A stretch of 64,000 nucleotides of DNA from NCBI RefSeq assembly GCF_026314945.1, contig NZ_CP111121.1, forward strand, positions 2,356,001 through 2,420,000. Direction: 5' to 3'. Source of the stretch: Chryseobacterium fluminis. Lineage in GTDB: Bacteria; Bacteroidota; Bacteroidia; Flavobacteriales; Weeksellaceae. This document shows, piece by piece, positions 25,849 through 34,090 of the stretch. Made by a program: the position numbers and the translations under genes. Position 1 is the stretch's first letter; every line of letters begins with the position of its first letter. The notes under the pieces are model-generated. The model had not been told where the DNA came from, made no database searches, and was given only the letters and a program-made list of their open reading frames with translations.

Positions 25849-26172
25849 TTAAGAAAACATATTGAGTAAAGTCTCTATAATTTCATCTTGGGTAGGTTTA
25901 TCAAGACTTGTAAGCTTGGCCTTTAACCTTCTTTTATCAATAGATCTCAGATGATCTAATGCAACCTGCCCATTCTTACCATCTACCTTGCAATTAACCC
26001 TCATAGGATAATTTTTTATAGTAGAAGTAAGAGGGGCAATGATTACAGTATTTAAAGCGTTATTCATCTCATTTGGTGAGACAATTACACAGGGTCTTAT
26101 CTTACTTATTTCGCTTCCTATCGTAGGATTAAGATCAATAAAATATATTTCAAATCTTTTTACCATGTCCAT
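25849..26172 (-). CDS. mazF: MazF/PemK-type endoribonuclease toxin
   Basis: The 107-residue product has the PemK/MazF fold: RFEIYFIDLNPTIGSEISKIRPCVIVSPNEMNN, then NTVIIAPLTSTIKNYPMRV and QVALDHLRSIDKRRL, with the conserved Arg and Thr/Ser active-site positions. The enzyme cleaves mRNA when freed from antitoxin. The frame overlaps the upstream antitoxin gene by 13 bp, the typical coupling of such modules. TA pairs commonly stabilise cassette arrays, which fits the setting. A second ATG two codons in is an alternative start. Confidence 0.92.
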   Translation of the reverse strand: MDMVKRFEIYFIDLNPTIGSEISKIRPCVIVSPNEMNNALNTVIIAPLTSTIKNYPMRVNCKVDGKNGQVALDHLRSIDKRRLKAKLTSLDKPTQDEIIETLLNMFS

Positions 26173-26411
26173 TCCGATTTATCAAACTCATTTTCAAAAT
26201 CTTCTAAAAGCTCTTTATCTTCTAAAGAGTTAGCTTTTAATAACATTTCTTCCCAGTGTTCCCGGGGATTATTACTCTTAACAGCTTCTATTATAATTTT
26301 AGAATCCTCAACAGTCAAAGAGACCTCTTTATCTACAGCAACCTGATCAAGGATTTTTCTTCCTATTATAATACCAAAGGAGTTACCTATTTTTCTAACT
26401 TTTGTTTTCAT
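26160..26411 (-). CDS. mazE: MazE/AbrB-type antitoxin
   Basis: The 83-residue product begins MKTKVRKIGNSFGIIIGRKI, the swapped-hairpin AbrB/MazE DNA-binding fold. An acidic tail (EDKELLEDFENEFDKSEWTW) would occupy the toxin cleft. It overlaps mazF. The pair likely represses its own promoter. Confidence 0.9.
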   Translation of the reverse strand: MKTKVRKIGNSFGIIIGRKILDQVAVDKEVSLTVEDSKIIIEAVKSNNPREHWEEMLLKANSLEDKELLEDFENEFDKSEWTW

Positions 26412-26481
26412 AATCCAAAGTTATAACTTTGTTATAACATTTCAAAATTTATTATCACTTATTTTTATTAATTGTCATTTT

Positions 26482-26919
26482 TTATATTTCCTCATTTGTA
26501 TGGCTATCAAGGATTTTAGCATAACGGTAGAAAGTTGCTCTTGTCAAACCAAGTGGCTTATAAATTTCTTCCGGTGTTTTCGTAGTATCTTTATAAACCG
26601 ACCTCATGATTAATAATTTTGAAATAGTTTCGTTTGTAAATCCTTTTAGTCGTCCGCCCGTCCTTCCTCTGGCTCTTGCCGATTGTAATCCCGCATTAGT
26701 TCTTTCTCTGATCAATTCTCTTTCATATTCAGCCAACGAAGCCATTAGGTTAAGAAAAAGACGTCCATTGATAGTAGATGTATCTACACCATCGGTAAGA
26801 CCTTTTATAATAACCCCTTGTTCGTTTAAGCTTAGCACCAAATCAATAATATGTTTTAAACTTCTTCCCAATCGGTCTAATCGCCGTACATAAAGCTCGT
26901 ATCCTTTTCTTAAATGATC
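26482..26919 (-). pseudogene. serine recombinase fragment cut at the array motif
   Basis: The open frame encodes the C-terminal two-thirds of a resolvase/invertase: HLRKGYELYVRRLDRLGRSL, then LMASLAEYERELIRERTNAG and a C-terminal HTH. The N-terminal part with catalytic serine is absent. Compared with the intact relative at 48091-48696, similarity ends around residue 49, which falls at the motif at 26917-26931. The stop and C-terminus are normal. So a recombination or deletion joined the motif to the middle of this gene. It cannot catalyse strand exchange by itself. Confidence 0.85.
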
Positions 26920-26931
26920 GTTTTTTGATAT
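26917..26931 (+). repeat. array motif 6 at recombinase break point
   Basis: Reads ATCGTTTTTTGATAT. On the minus strand the truncated recombinase gene continues directly from its CGAT end, and the extended HNH frame stops 2 bp from its other end. Confidence 0.7.
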
Positions 26932-26933
26932 TA

Positions 26934-27985
26934 TTAATCCAGTTTAATAGGAAAATAATCTTCACTTTCTCCGTCACCAAAATGATAAATATTTTTTTCT
27001 CGATCTGTCATAAATCTTCTTAAACCTTGATAAAGAACTGATTTTTCACCTACTGATCAAGTTCAATTCTTAAAGTTTTCCAATTTAGATACATCTCTGG
27101 CCCATAGCTGATTAATATGGCACCTTTATCAATTCTAAAAAAACTCGAAAAATATTTACGTATCATATCGCAAATATAATTTGCATAGCCTGTTAATTCA
27201 ATCATTAAATCTTGTACTAAATCAACATGATATTCATACTTAGCAGCTAATACTGAATGTTTTTCAACGTTCCATTCTTGTAATCGTCTATAAAATTTTT
27301 CAGTTGTATAATATTTATAATCTTCATTCTCCTCTGGTTCTTTGTATTTTGAAAATACATTTATAAAGTCACTTAGTACTAATCTAAAATTCTTAAAAGC
27401 AAATTCTATTTGTTCGTAACGTTTTGGCCAAACTCGAGAAAAAATATATTCGTTTAATTCTTGAAGTTTATATAGAGTTTCTGCCGAAATAGATGGTTGA
27501 CCATTACCAAGAATATAAGATGACCAATTTTTCCAATTATCAATATCCGCTAGTTCCATCCATTTTTCGAAATATGTTGCATAAATATCATCATATTTTT
27601 GTTTATCAATGTTTGGGTTCAAATTTTTATTTACCCAATCAATGTGTTCTAGTTTCATTCGGTGAAGTACTTCTACAGTATATTTCATTTCTTGATCATC
27701 AATTTGTTTATGATGTACTTTACACATTAAAATCAGATTATCATATTTGTCCCGTTGTTCAGGTGTCAAATCAGATATACCTCGCGGACCATCATTCTCT
27801 CTTGCTACTATATGTGCTTCATCACCAACTATTGAAGCATCGTCAGTTTCTGTCTCATTTTCCACTAATACTCTTCTACAAGAAGGTAAAGCACATCGAT
27901 TAGCTGAACGCGCCCAAAGCATTTTATGTGTCTTTAATGTTATTCCCATTTTCAAAATAATATTTCTTGTATTATTGCTATGCAA
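26934..27985 (-). CDS. HNH endonuclease with a probable frameshift near its C-terminus
   Basis: The main frame (27050-27985, 311 residues) has an HNH domain: CALPSCRRVLVE, then GDEAHIVARENDGPRG, and DNLILMCKVHHKQID, giving the zinc-like cysteine pair and H-N-H residues at about residues 30-105. The remaining 200 residues are helical and unfamiliar. The frame stops after IELDQ, but a second frame continues without gap (SVGEKSVLYQGLRRFMTDRE, then YHFGDGESEDYFPIKLD) and stops at 26934, 2 bp from the motif. A one-base shift near 27052 is therefore likely. Lone HNH proteins of this type often act in phage defence, which is inference. The start may be the ATG at codon 13. Confidence 0.75.
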
Positions 27986-28046
27986 TAGTAAATTTAATCT
28001 TGTTTAGTAGTTTATTAGTAAAAGATATTTCCAAAGGTCTGAATTG

Positions 28047-28060
28047 ATCTTTTTTGAGAC
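28047..28060 (+). repeat. array motif 7, G missing
   Basis: Reads ATCTTTTTTGAGAC; 61 bp before the HNH start codon and 4 bp from the next gene's stop. Confidence 0.6.
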
Positions 28061-28064
28061 TGAA

Positions 28065-28949
28065 CTACGATCCGAATTTTTCGATATTGTCAGATTTTGA
28101 AACAGTTTTAGCTTTTCCTTTTACCATGGTTTCAGAAATATAAATTAATTGCCCTTTTTTATGAGTATAATAATCAGAATTTAGTAATCTAAAATATCCT
28201 TTTCTGAAGTGTGGTATTTTAGAAATTTGATAGCTCCTTTCATCATAAATTTTATCGGACATTTTAAAAACTACATTATTATCTGATCTATCTTCACCTC
28301 TCGGAAATGAAATTTTAGGAACACCATCTGTTACACATTCGGGAAAACATTTCATATATGCAATTGTGTTGATAGCCAGCCGGAACATTTTTGATAATGT
28401 AATTGCCTGTAAGTCATGTTTATTATTTAAATCCTTATAAAATATGTCTGACATAACACCATTATTTTTACCATGCGAGAAATATAATTCTAAAGTATTA
28501 TTTTCAAATAAAGTCAAGGCAAAAGCATAACCGTTTTTTTCATTAGGAATATGTAATCCAAAAGAATAATAAACGCAATTTGTATGTCCTTTTATTTTAG
28601 TGTAACTAATTTGTTTCTTTTCACCATTATCATAAAGATATTTTCTTATTCCGTCTATATCTGATAGATTGGTGTTCTCAAGAAATTCCTGTAAATATTT
28701 TTCTAAAAAGAAAATATGCAGGAGATCTTCTTTAGAATCTCGTAACCATAATTCTAAGCCAGTTATTAATAAATCTCTTTTTTCAAAGCTTTCACCTGGT
28801 AAAAGAGGAGAGTATAGGATATTGTATCTCAATAATGAGAAAATAATATCATCCGAAAATTCAGGAGTAAGTTTTTTTTGATTTTTATAGAGTTCGTCCC
28901 AATAAAATCTCAGTGGAGAACTGTAGCCTATTTTTTTTTCTTTACCCAT
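28065..28949 (-). CDS. accessory protein of unknown function with basic C-terminal motif
   Basis: The 294-residue soluble protein has helical N-terminal half (YWDELYKNQKKLTPEFSDDI) and a beta-rich second half. Its end, PHFRKGYFRLLNSDYYTHKK followed by GQLIYISETMVKGKAKTVSK, resembles a conserved HxRxGHWR-type tail seen in many accessory-region proteins of unknown role. I recall no function for that tail. It ends 4 bp from motif 7. A 65-residue gene fragment lies 30 bp upstream on the same strand. Confidence 0.6.
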   Translation of the reverse strand: MGKEKKIGYSSPLRFYWDELYKNQKKLTPEFSDDIIFSLLRYNILYSPLLPGESFEKRDLLITGLELWLRDSKEDLLHIFFLEKYLQEFLENTNLSDIDGIRKYLYDNGEKKQISYTKIKGHTNCVYYSFGLHIPNEKNGYAFALTLFENNTLELYFSHGKNNGVMSDIFYKDLNNKHDLQAITLSKMFRLAINTIAYMKCFPECVTDGVPKISFPRGEDRSDNNVVFKMSDKIYDERSYQISKIPHFRKGYFRLLNSDYYTHKKGQLIYISETMVKGKAKTVSKSDNIEKFGS

Positions 28950-28979
28950 TTTTGCTGAATTATCATTTTATAAGATTAA

Positions 28980-29201
28980 TCATTTTCTGGTATTAGATCC
29001 AACTAAATTATGGTACTTTTCGTAGTCTTCTAGCCCCATCATATTTAAAAGAAAGTCGTCCAATCCGATATCCCTTTCTTCTCTAACATAGCGAGCAAAG
29101 GATAATATGCTCTTACAATAGTCAAATCCTTGCTTTTCCATCTCAATTTTAAAGTTACCTCCTAAGCCTTGCAGCAATTCCTCATAATCTTCTTGTATAG
29201 G
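28980..29201 (-). pseudogene. C-terminal fragment of an unknown gene
   Basis: The open frame, about 73 codons, has no ATG in a good place and begins directly after a stop (PIQEDYEELLQGLGGNFK). Its content, FDYCKSILSFARYVREERDI and GLDDFLLNMMGLEDYEKYHN, is plausible protein. It may be the tail of a gene whose front is lost, and may have been co-transcribed with the gene at 28065-28949. Confidence 0.45.
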
Positions 29202-29742
29202 TCAATATTCAAATTATAGTAGTGGTAAGAGTCATTTCCATGAAAAATAATAAGGAATGAAAATCTTTCTGATCATCATGCAAACTATTGATAAGGATCT
29301 CCTGTTGTGTATTGCATTGTTCTAATGGATGTTAACTTTAATCATTTTTTATATGGTATATATTATTTGCAAAGTAATAAATATTGCAGTTGACTGTTTA
29401 TGGAAATCCGTAAAATGGTGAAATTAACGAAATTTTATTATGGATAGTTATTAGAGGATTCGTAATTTCTTTAGCCCTCAACATTGAAAGGCATTACCGC
29501 TTAAACAAATAAAATAATGCCTACAAAATGTAGGCATTATTTTTATATTGCTATTTAATTTTTTTTGCAGTAACAGCAATGGCTGTTTAACCATGTATTA
29601 AGTACTATATGAAATGAAAAGAGGAAAAAAATTGTTATGCCTTCCTTCAAATTATTCGGGTGTTTTTCAAGTATGAATTTAATAAAAGTCATTTACTAAG
29701 TATTAAATCATTCTATGTTTGTAGAATAGTACTCTTAAATTT
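29202..29742. other. 540-bp stretch without gene
   Basis: It is AT-rich and contains one strong symmetrical hairpin (29514-29540). No frame or motif copy is convincing. Confidence 0.4.
29514..29540. terminator. bidirectional terminator hairpin
   Basis: ATAATGCCTACA/TGTAGGCATTAT, twelve-bp perfect stem, with T run (TTTTT) on the plus side and A/T-rich sequence on the other. It could end transcription of the bacteriocin-like gene read leftward from 30504. Confidence 0.6.
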
Positions 29743-30504
29743 TTAGCAATTTGCATTTGTACCGTATGCAGCAAGTGCGGAAGACACTCCCATAAAAGCA
29801 GCTCCGATGGCACAACCTGCAGCTGCAGATTGTAGTCCAAACCAAGCACCAGCTTTTACTCCGCCCCAACAACCTATTCCTGCTCCAAGCACACCAGCTC
29901 CAATTACATTCGCTAGGCAAGCTCTTTTAGATTTGCCAGTTGTTGTGTAAAAACCAAACCTATTGTTATCATTCTCATTAATATATTGAACGATACTTAA
30001 AACTAAGTTTGCATTTAAATATTCTCTTCTATTAAGGCTTTTTTCTTGTTCTAATTCAACAGTGTACTCTTCTAATTTTAAAGCCATCTCGTCATAATTT
30101 GAACTATAATGATTAGTTATAAAATTTAGGTTTTGAGATAAGTTATCTGTCGAGGAATTTAGATCATGAGGATCTTGAAGGAAGTTAATTTCTAGTGAAG
30201 GATCTACAAAATTTGGTCTTTTATCTATAAAATCTAAAATGCTTTTATTTAAATCATCTACATCATTACTTTCTGCATTTTCAGTAATATAAATAAGCAT
30301 ATCCTTATAGTTTCTTGAAAACATCTTAACTCCACTAATATATTCAGAATCAGAATTTTCACGTTCAGTAGATTCACGATTAAAATAATCAACATTATTT
30401 GTTTGCAAATCATTTTCGACATTGAAATGTTCTTCATTACAAGAAATGAATACAGTCAAAGATAAGATAAGTAAAATATTATAAATATTAGTTTTTATTT
30501 TCAT
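29743..30504 (-). CDS. lipoprotein with bacteriocin-like four-Cys glycine-zipper tail (A)
   Basis: Residues 1-22 form a lipoprotein signal with lipobox VFISC (C22). Residues 40-190 form a helical domain (YKDMLIYITENAESNDVDDL ... INENDNNRFGFY). After the basic stretch GKSKRA comes a 58-residue tail (196-253) rich in Gly/Ala with cysteines at tail positions 1, 17, 36 and 58. The paralogue at 30662-31423 has the same cysteine spacing. Gly/Ala zipper tails after a basic site recall membrane-active class II bacteriocins, here displayed on a lipoprotein carrier. The function is inferred; no immunity or export gene is evident nearby. Confidence 0.7.
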   Translation of the reverse strand: MKIKTNIYNILLILSLTVFISCNEEHFNVENDLQTNNVDYFNRESTERENSDSEYISGVKMFSRNYKDMLIYITENAESNDVDDLNKSILDFIDKRPNFVDPSLEINFLQDPHDLNSSTDNLSQNLNFITNHYSSNYDEMALKLEEYTVELEQEKSLNRREYLNANLVLSIVQYINENDNNRFGFYTTTGKSKRACLANVIGAGVLGAGIGCWGGVKAGAWFGLQSAAAGCAIGAAFMGVSSALAAYGTNANC

Positions 30505-30661
30505 AATTTTTTTAGTGCTATTAAAAAGTTAGTTTGATATCCTCCATTGATGCACCGACACTGGTCGACGACATCTCTATTTTAATTTTGGGACATTAAT
30601 TGTATGTCTAATTATAAATGAAATTACAATTATTATTAGAGATTAGAGAGCCATTTATCCT

Positions 30662-31423
30662 TTAGTTACAAGCCGCTAATGAACCATATGCAGACAAAGC
30701 ACCTCCTATAAATCCAACCATTCCTCCAAGAACACAACCTGCTGCAGCTCCATGAAGTCCCGCTATGAGACCGGAGTTTCCTCCCATAATACAACCGGAA
30801 AAAGCAGCTACTCCAGCAGCCCCAATTACTCCAACGGCACATTTCTTTCTACTTCTTAAGGATATGTTTTCGTTGTGAGAAATTAGACCAAATCTATCAT
30901 TTGGGTTTTCATCTACATATTCTGCCAGGCTTAATAACATATTAGCTGTAATATGATCATCTTCATTGAAATTTTGAGACTTTTCTAATGTTGAAAGATA
31001 AATTTTTAAATCATCTATTAATCCATCAATGTCAGTATTTCTCGAGAAAATATTTCCTATTTCACCTGTAATTTTAAATTCCGGATTAATATTATTAGCA
31101 GTTAAGAATGATATTTTTTCTGATGAATCAATAAAATTGGTATCAACATTTTTGTAATAGTCTTCAACAGCCTTATTAATATCATCTAACTCATTACTAG
31201 TTGCATTCTCAGTAATGTAAAATAGCATTCGTTTATATGACGCTGCAGTTTTATTAGATAAGGTGATGAAATTTTCAACATTCTCCGTATTATTTACCTT
31301 TGCAGTCAATTTTGAGGATGTTGGTAGATTTGTGATTTCCTGATTTGAAAAATCTTCTTGATTAGTACATGAAGTAAACAGTAGTGCAATAAGTAATGCA
31401 CTACTCATGAATTTTGTTTTCAT
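30662..31423 (-). CDS. lipoprotein with bacteriocin-like four-Cys glycine-zipper tail (B)
   Basis: The start is the ATG at 31421-31423, which gives MKTKFMSSALLIALLFTSC with lipobox cysteine C19; the longer frame (to 31474) lacks a sensible leader. The middle domain is homologous to paralogue A (YKRMLFYITENATSNELDDI, and NDRFG before the tail). After SLRSRKK comes a 59-residue tail (195-253) with cysteines at 1, 17, 36 and 58, and Gly zippers such as AAGCVLGGMVGFIGGALSAY. Two paralogues with identical tail spacing, in tandem 157 bp apart, may act as a two-component pair. Confidence 0.7.
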   Translation of the reverse strand: MKTKFMSSALLIALLFTSCTNQEDFSNQEITNLPTSSKLTAKVNNTENVENFITLSNKTAASYKRMLFYITENATSNELDDINKAVEDYYKNVDTNFIDSSEKISFLTANNINPEFKITGEIGNIFSRNTDIDGLIDDLKIYLSTLEKSQNFNEDDHITANMLLSLAEYVDENPNDRFGLISHNENISLRSRKKCAVGVIGAAGVAAFSGCIMGGNSGLIAGLHGAAAGCVLGGMVGFIGGALSAYGSLAACN

Positions 31424-31586
31424 AGGTTTAATATTAGTTTTTGCAAAATAAACAAAAAAATAAATAGTATGCAAATCTACTTTAACAAGATTACTACAAA
31501 TATTAGGATGAATAGATCCTAAATAATATCATAATCATAAAGTGTAACATTCCCATAGATAAAGAGGGCAAGAACGCAGGTTAAAT

Positions 31587-31601
31587 ATCGTTTTGTGAGA
31601 T
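31587..31601 (+). repeat. array motif 8, GTG variant
   Basis: Reads ATCGTTTTGTGAGAT; 163 bp before the start of lipoprotein B and 9 bp from the next stop codon. Confidence 0.7.
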
Positions 31602-31610
31602 CAGCTAACA

Positions 31611-32036
31611 TTAATTCTCCCAAGCTGGCAAATTGCCTAATATTCTTACATTAAAAATAGTTTGGTAACCTTGCGGCTTAAAAAAGAATAGCTGTACTGA
31701 CAATGGTATTACATCTGTAGCAGGTTTATTAAAAGTATATTCTACCGCCTTTTGGGGACCTAACTCATTTGTATTTTTGATTTGAATGCCTTGTTTTTCT
31801 ATTTCTTTATTAATTTTATTATAATTTCGATGAAGAAAATGTAATTGATCTAACATAGCTAATTTAAGATCCCCCTCACTATTGTCTATTAGCGAAAGAT
31901 ATTTTTCCTCGTTGTCATCCCGAACAGCTGACCAAAATTTTTGAACAGTCTCTGTAATCTGTTCTTCATCTCTTTTTTGGCTCGTACAGTTTATTAGAAA
32001 TAGAAATAAGAATACTGTTATTAAAGGCTTTATCAT
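31611..32036 (-). CDS. small lipoprotein of unknown function
   Basis: The 141-residue product has a lipoprotein signal (MIKPLITVFLFLFLINC, C17). The mature part starts with charged TSQKRDEEQ and resembles an NTF2-like/DUF4878-type fold (ITETVQKFWSAVRDDNEEKYLSLID), followed by a beta-rich end. It occupies a 0.45-kb unit by itself, with motif copies 9 bp past its stop and 11 bp before its start. Confidence 0.7.
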   Translation of the reverse strand: MIKPLITVFLFLFLINCTSQKRDEEQITETVQKFWSAVRDDNEEKYLSLIDNSEGDLKLAMLDQLHFLHRNYNKINKEIEKQGIQIKNTNELGPQKAVEYTFNKPATDVIPLSVQLFFFKPQGYQTIFNVRILGNLPAWEN

Positions 32037-32047
32037 ATGGTTTAATA

Positions 32048-32062
32048 ATCGTTTTTTGAGAT
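32048..32062 (+). repeat. array motif 9
   Basis: Reads ATCGTTTTTTGAGAT; 11 bp before the lipoprotein start, 18 bp from the YhcG-like gene stop. Confidence 0.75.
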
Positions 32063-32080
32063 TTTAAAACAGTTCTATAT

Positions 32081-33070
32081 TTAATCTTGATTGTCCAATT
32101 GAAATTTTACTCTATCTGCTTCGATCAGCTGTTTCAATTCTCCTTCGTCAGGTAAATATGTTCTATATTTACTTGCAAATAACTTCTCATTGTCTGACAT
32201 TACAGAGTACTTTACAACCGTTTCATCTTTTTCGGTACATAAGATAATTCCTATCGTAGGGTTGTCATCTGCTCCCTTCTTAAGGTCATTATACATCCTT
32301 ACATACATGTCCATTTGACCTATCGCTTCATGGGTAAGCTTATGGGTCTTCAGATCAACAAGTACAAAGCACTTCAGATAATAGTTATAAAATATAAGAT
32401 CCACAAAAAAATCGGAGGTATCAGTAACAATATGCTGTTGCCTCGCCACAAAGGCAAATCCTTTTCCCAACTCCATCAAGAACTTTTGAAGATGCGTTAT
32501 TAAAGCCGATTCTATTTGGGTTTCAGTCTGTGCTATGTCTGACGGAAGACCTAAGAATTCAAAGATATATGGATCTTTTATAAAATTGGATACCTCTTTG
32601 CTTTCCTGTCTTGGTAATTTCAGTAATCTTCCTAAATACTGACTGTCAATATTTCTTTGAAGTGTCCTGGTATTCCAGTTTCCTTCAATCGAATGTTCTA
32701 TATATTGTACTCTATGCTCAGGATTTTCAACTCTGGAGATTATTCTGTAATGGGTCCAGCTTAATTCGGTACGCACTGCGTTCCAAATTGGAAATGCTAT
32801 GAAAAAAGCCCGCATATTATTAAGATTCCTCTCATTAAAACCTTTCCCAAATTCCAATGATATTTGTTCAGCAAGGTTTCTCAAAACTGATTTACCATAC
32901 TTAGCCCGGAACTTACCGTCCTGCTCATCTTCAATGATAAGCTTTCCAATCTCCCAATACATTTTCAGCAATATCGTATTGCTGCTTCTGTAAACTTGGG
33001 TTTTTGCATCAATAATAATTTTAGCGATGGAACTGTAAAGCTCCTGATTGAACTGTGGTCTTTCTATCAT
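32081..33070 (-). CDS. YhcG/DUF1016-type PD-(D/E)xK nuclease, copy 1
   Basis: The 329-residue protein has an N-terminal helical DNA-binding region of DUF1016 (LKMYWEIGKLIIEDEQDGK, FGKGFNERNLNNMRAFF, WTHYRIISRV) and a C-terminal nuclease domain with FVDLIFYNYYLKCFVLVDLK, where D and DLK form the PD-(D/E)xK site. Such proteins are often found near restriction-modification and mobile genes. The second copy at 42890-43858 is only moderately similar. The gene fills its own motif-bounded unit. Confidence 0.88.
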   Translation of the reverse strand: MIERPQFNQELYSSIAKIIIDAKTQVYRSSNTILLKMYWEIGKLIIEDEQDGKFRAKYGKSVLRNLAEQISLEFGKGFNERNLNNMRAFFIAFPIWNAVRTELSWTHYRIISRVENPEHRVQYIEHSIEGNWNTRTLQRNIDSQYLGRLLKLPRQESKEVSNFIKDPYIFEFLGLPSDIAQTETQIESALITHLQKFLMELGKGFAFVARQQHIVTDTSDFFVDLIFYNYYLKCFVLVDLKTHKLTHEAIGQMDMYVRMYNDLKKGADDNPTIGIILCTEKDETVVKYSVMSDNEKLFASKYRTYLPDEGELKQLIEADRVKFQLDNQD

Positions 33071-33163
33071 TTACCAAAATTACAAAATTTACTTTATCGT
33101 CAGGTTAGGGGACATCGGATCGTTATCCAGTAAAAATGATGGACCTGATATAATAAAATACTC

Positions 33164-33181
33164 CAAACATTCAGCAATTGC
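33164..33181 (-). promoter_or_regulatory. conserved upstream segment of YhcG copy 1
   Basis: The minus strand contains AATTGCTGAATGTTTGG at about 33165-33181, which recurs before YhcG copy 2 at about 43949-43965. It lies 26 bp from the flanking motif, so it belongs to the cassette. It may contain promoter elements (GTTTGG...). Confidence 0.4.
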
Positions 33182-33206
33182 TTTCATAAATTGCAAGCAA
33201 CTATTA

Positions 33207-33221
33207 ATCGTTTTTTGAGAT
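33207..33221 (+). repeat. array motif 10
   Basis: Reads ATCGTTTTTTGAGAT; 136 bp before the YhcG copy 1 start and 151 bp from the stop of the next gene. Confidence 0.75.
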
Positions 33222-33372
33222 TCAATTTCATCTATGATATTCGGTATTGCTAAGAGCGGTGATTTTTAACACAGAAGATTAATCGAAGTACAAAAGTTGA
33301 ACCTTGCAGAAATGTCTAATCGAAGCCGTTCAGCCCCGTTTGGCTATACCATTTTACCTGCAGTTATTTTTT

Positions 33373-33873
33373 TCAGTCATGTCCATAACTGACTACTCTT
33401 GATAGCTTCCACCCTTCATTTTTCTTCTGCCAAACATGAACAAATTTATACGTTCCGCCAAGTTTCTCCATTCCTTCTTTCGTTCTGTGATAAAAACGAT
33501 GCATTCCAATTTCAATAGCTCCGTAATCTTTAATTGGATAAACTTCTAAACTACTTTTTATAAGTTCCCGTCGTAAATGTAAATTTGTTTTGCAATTATC
33601 CGTAAATGATTGTAGCTCGTTTTTAAGTGAAACAGTCAATCCACCTTTGTCGTGATAAAACTCAAGATCTTCAGTAAAGAATTTTTTGTAGGACAATGTA
33701 TCACAATTATTGAAGGCATTAAATAAAGAATTATCTGCCGAAAAGATTTCATTATATAAATCAGTAGACGCTTCACTTCTTTTAACTGAATTTGATTTGT
33801 CAACCTGCTGAGCAAAGATTGAAATAGAAAAAAAGTTTATGAAAAAAAAAATTCCGAAATATTTATTTGCCAT
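33373..33873 (-). CDS. secreted DUF4440/NTF2-like protein
   Basis: The 166-residue product has a signal peptide (FGIFFFINFFSISIFAQ) and an NTF2-like domain: IFSADNSLFNAFNNCDTLSYKKFFTEDLEFYHDKGG and KLGGTYKFVHVWQKKNEGWKLSRVVSYGHD. The ending WKLSRVVSYGHD is characteristic of DUF4440. Members bind small molecules; a role here is unknown. It lies in its own unit between motifs 10 and 11. Confidence 0.82.
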   Translation of the reverse strand: MANKYFGIFFFINFFSISIFAQQVDKSNSVKRSEASTDLYNEIFSADNSLFNAFNNCDTLSYKKFFTEDLEFYHDKGGLTVSLKNELQSFTDNCKTNLHLRRELIKSSLEVYPIKDYGAIEIGMHRFYHRTKEGMEKLGGTYKFVHVWQKKNEGWKLSRVVSYGHD

Positions 33874-34051
33874 TTTTTTGTTTTGCTAATTTTATACTAA
33901 AAGGTTGAATTATTTATGGAAGGTAACTTTTGACTTTACGCATTGCGATAATCTAATCCATAATAGTTTCGTAGAACTTTTCATGTAACTAATATAAAAA
34001 TTTATGTGGTAATTAAATTATACGCATCATTTCTTTGAGCATCTCAGAATC

Positions 34052-34066
34052 ATCATTTTGTGAGAC
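34052..34066 (+). repeat. array motif 11, GTG variant
   Basis: Reads ATCATTTTGTGAGAC; 178 bp before the DUF4440 start and 24 bp from the serine hydrolase stop. TCTCAGAAT immediately left resembles the inverted half. Confidence 0.65.
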
Positions 34067-34090
34067 GTATTGAGCGAATAACATTCTTTA

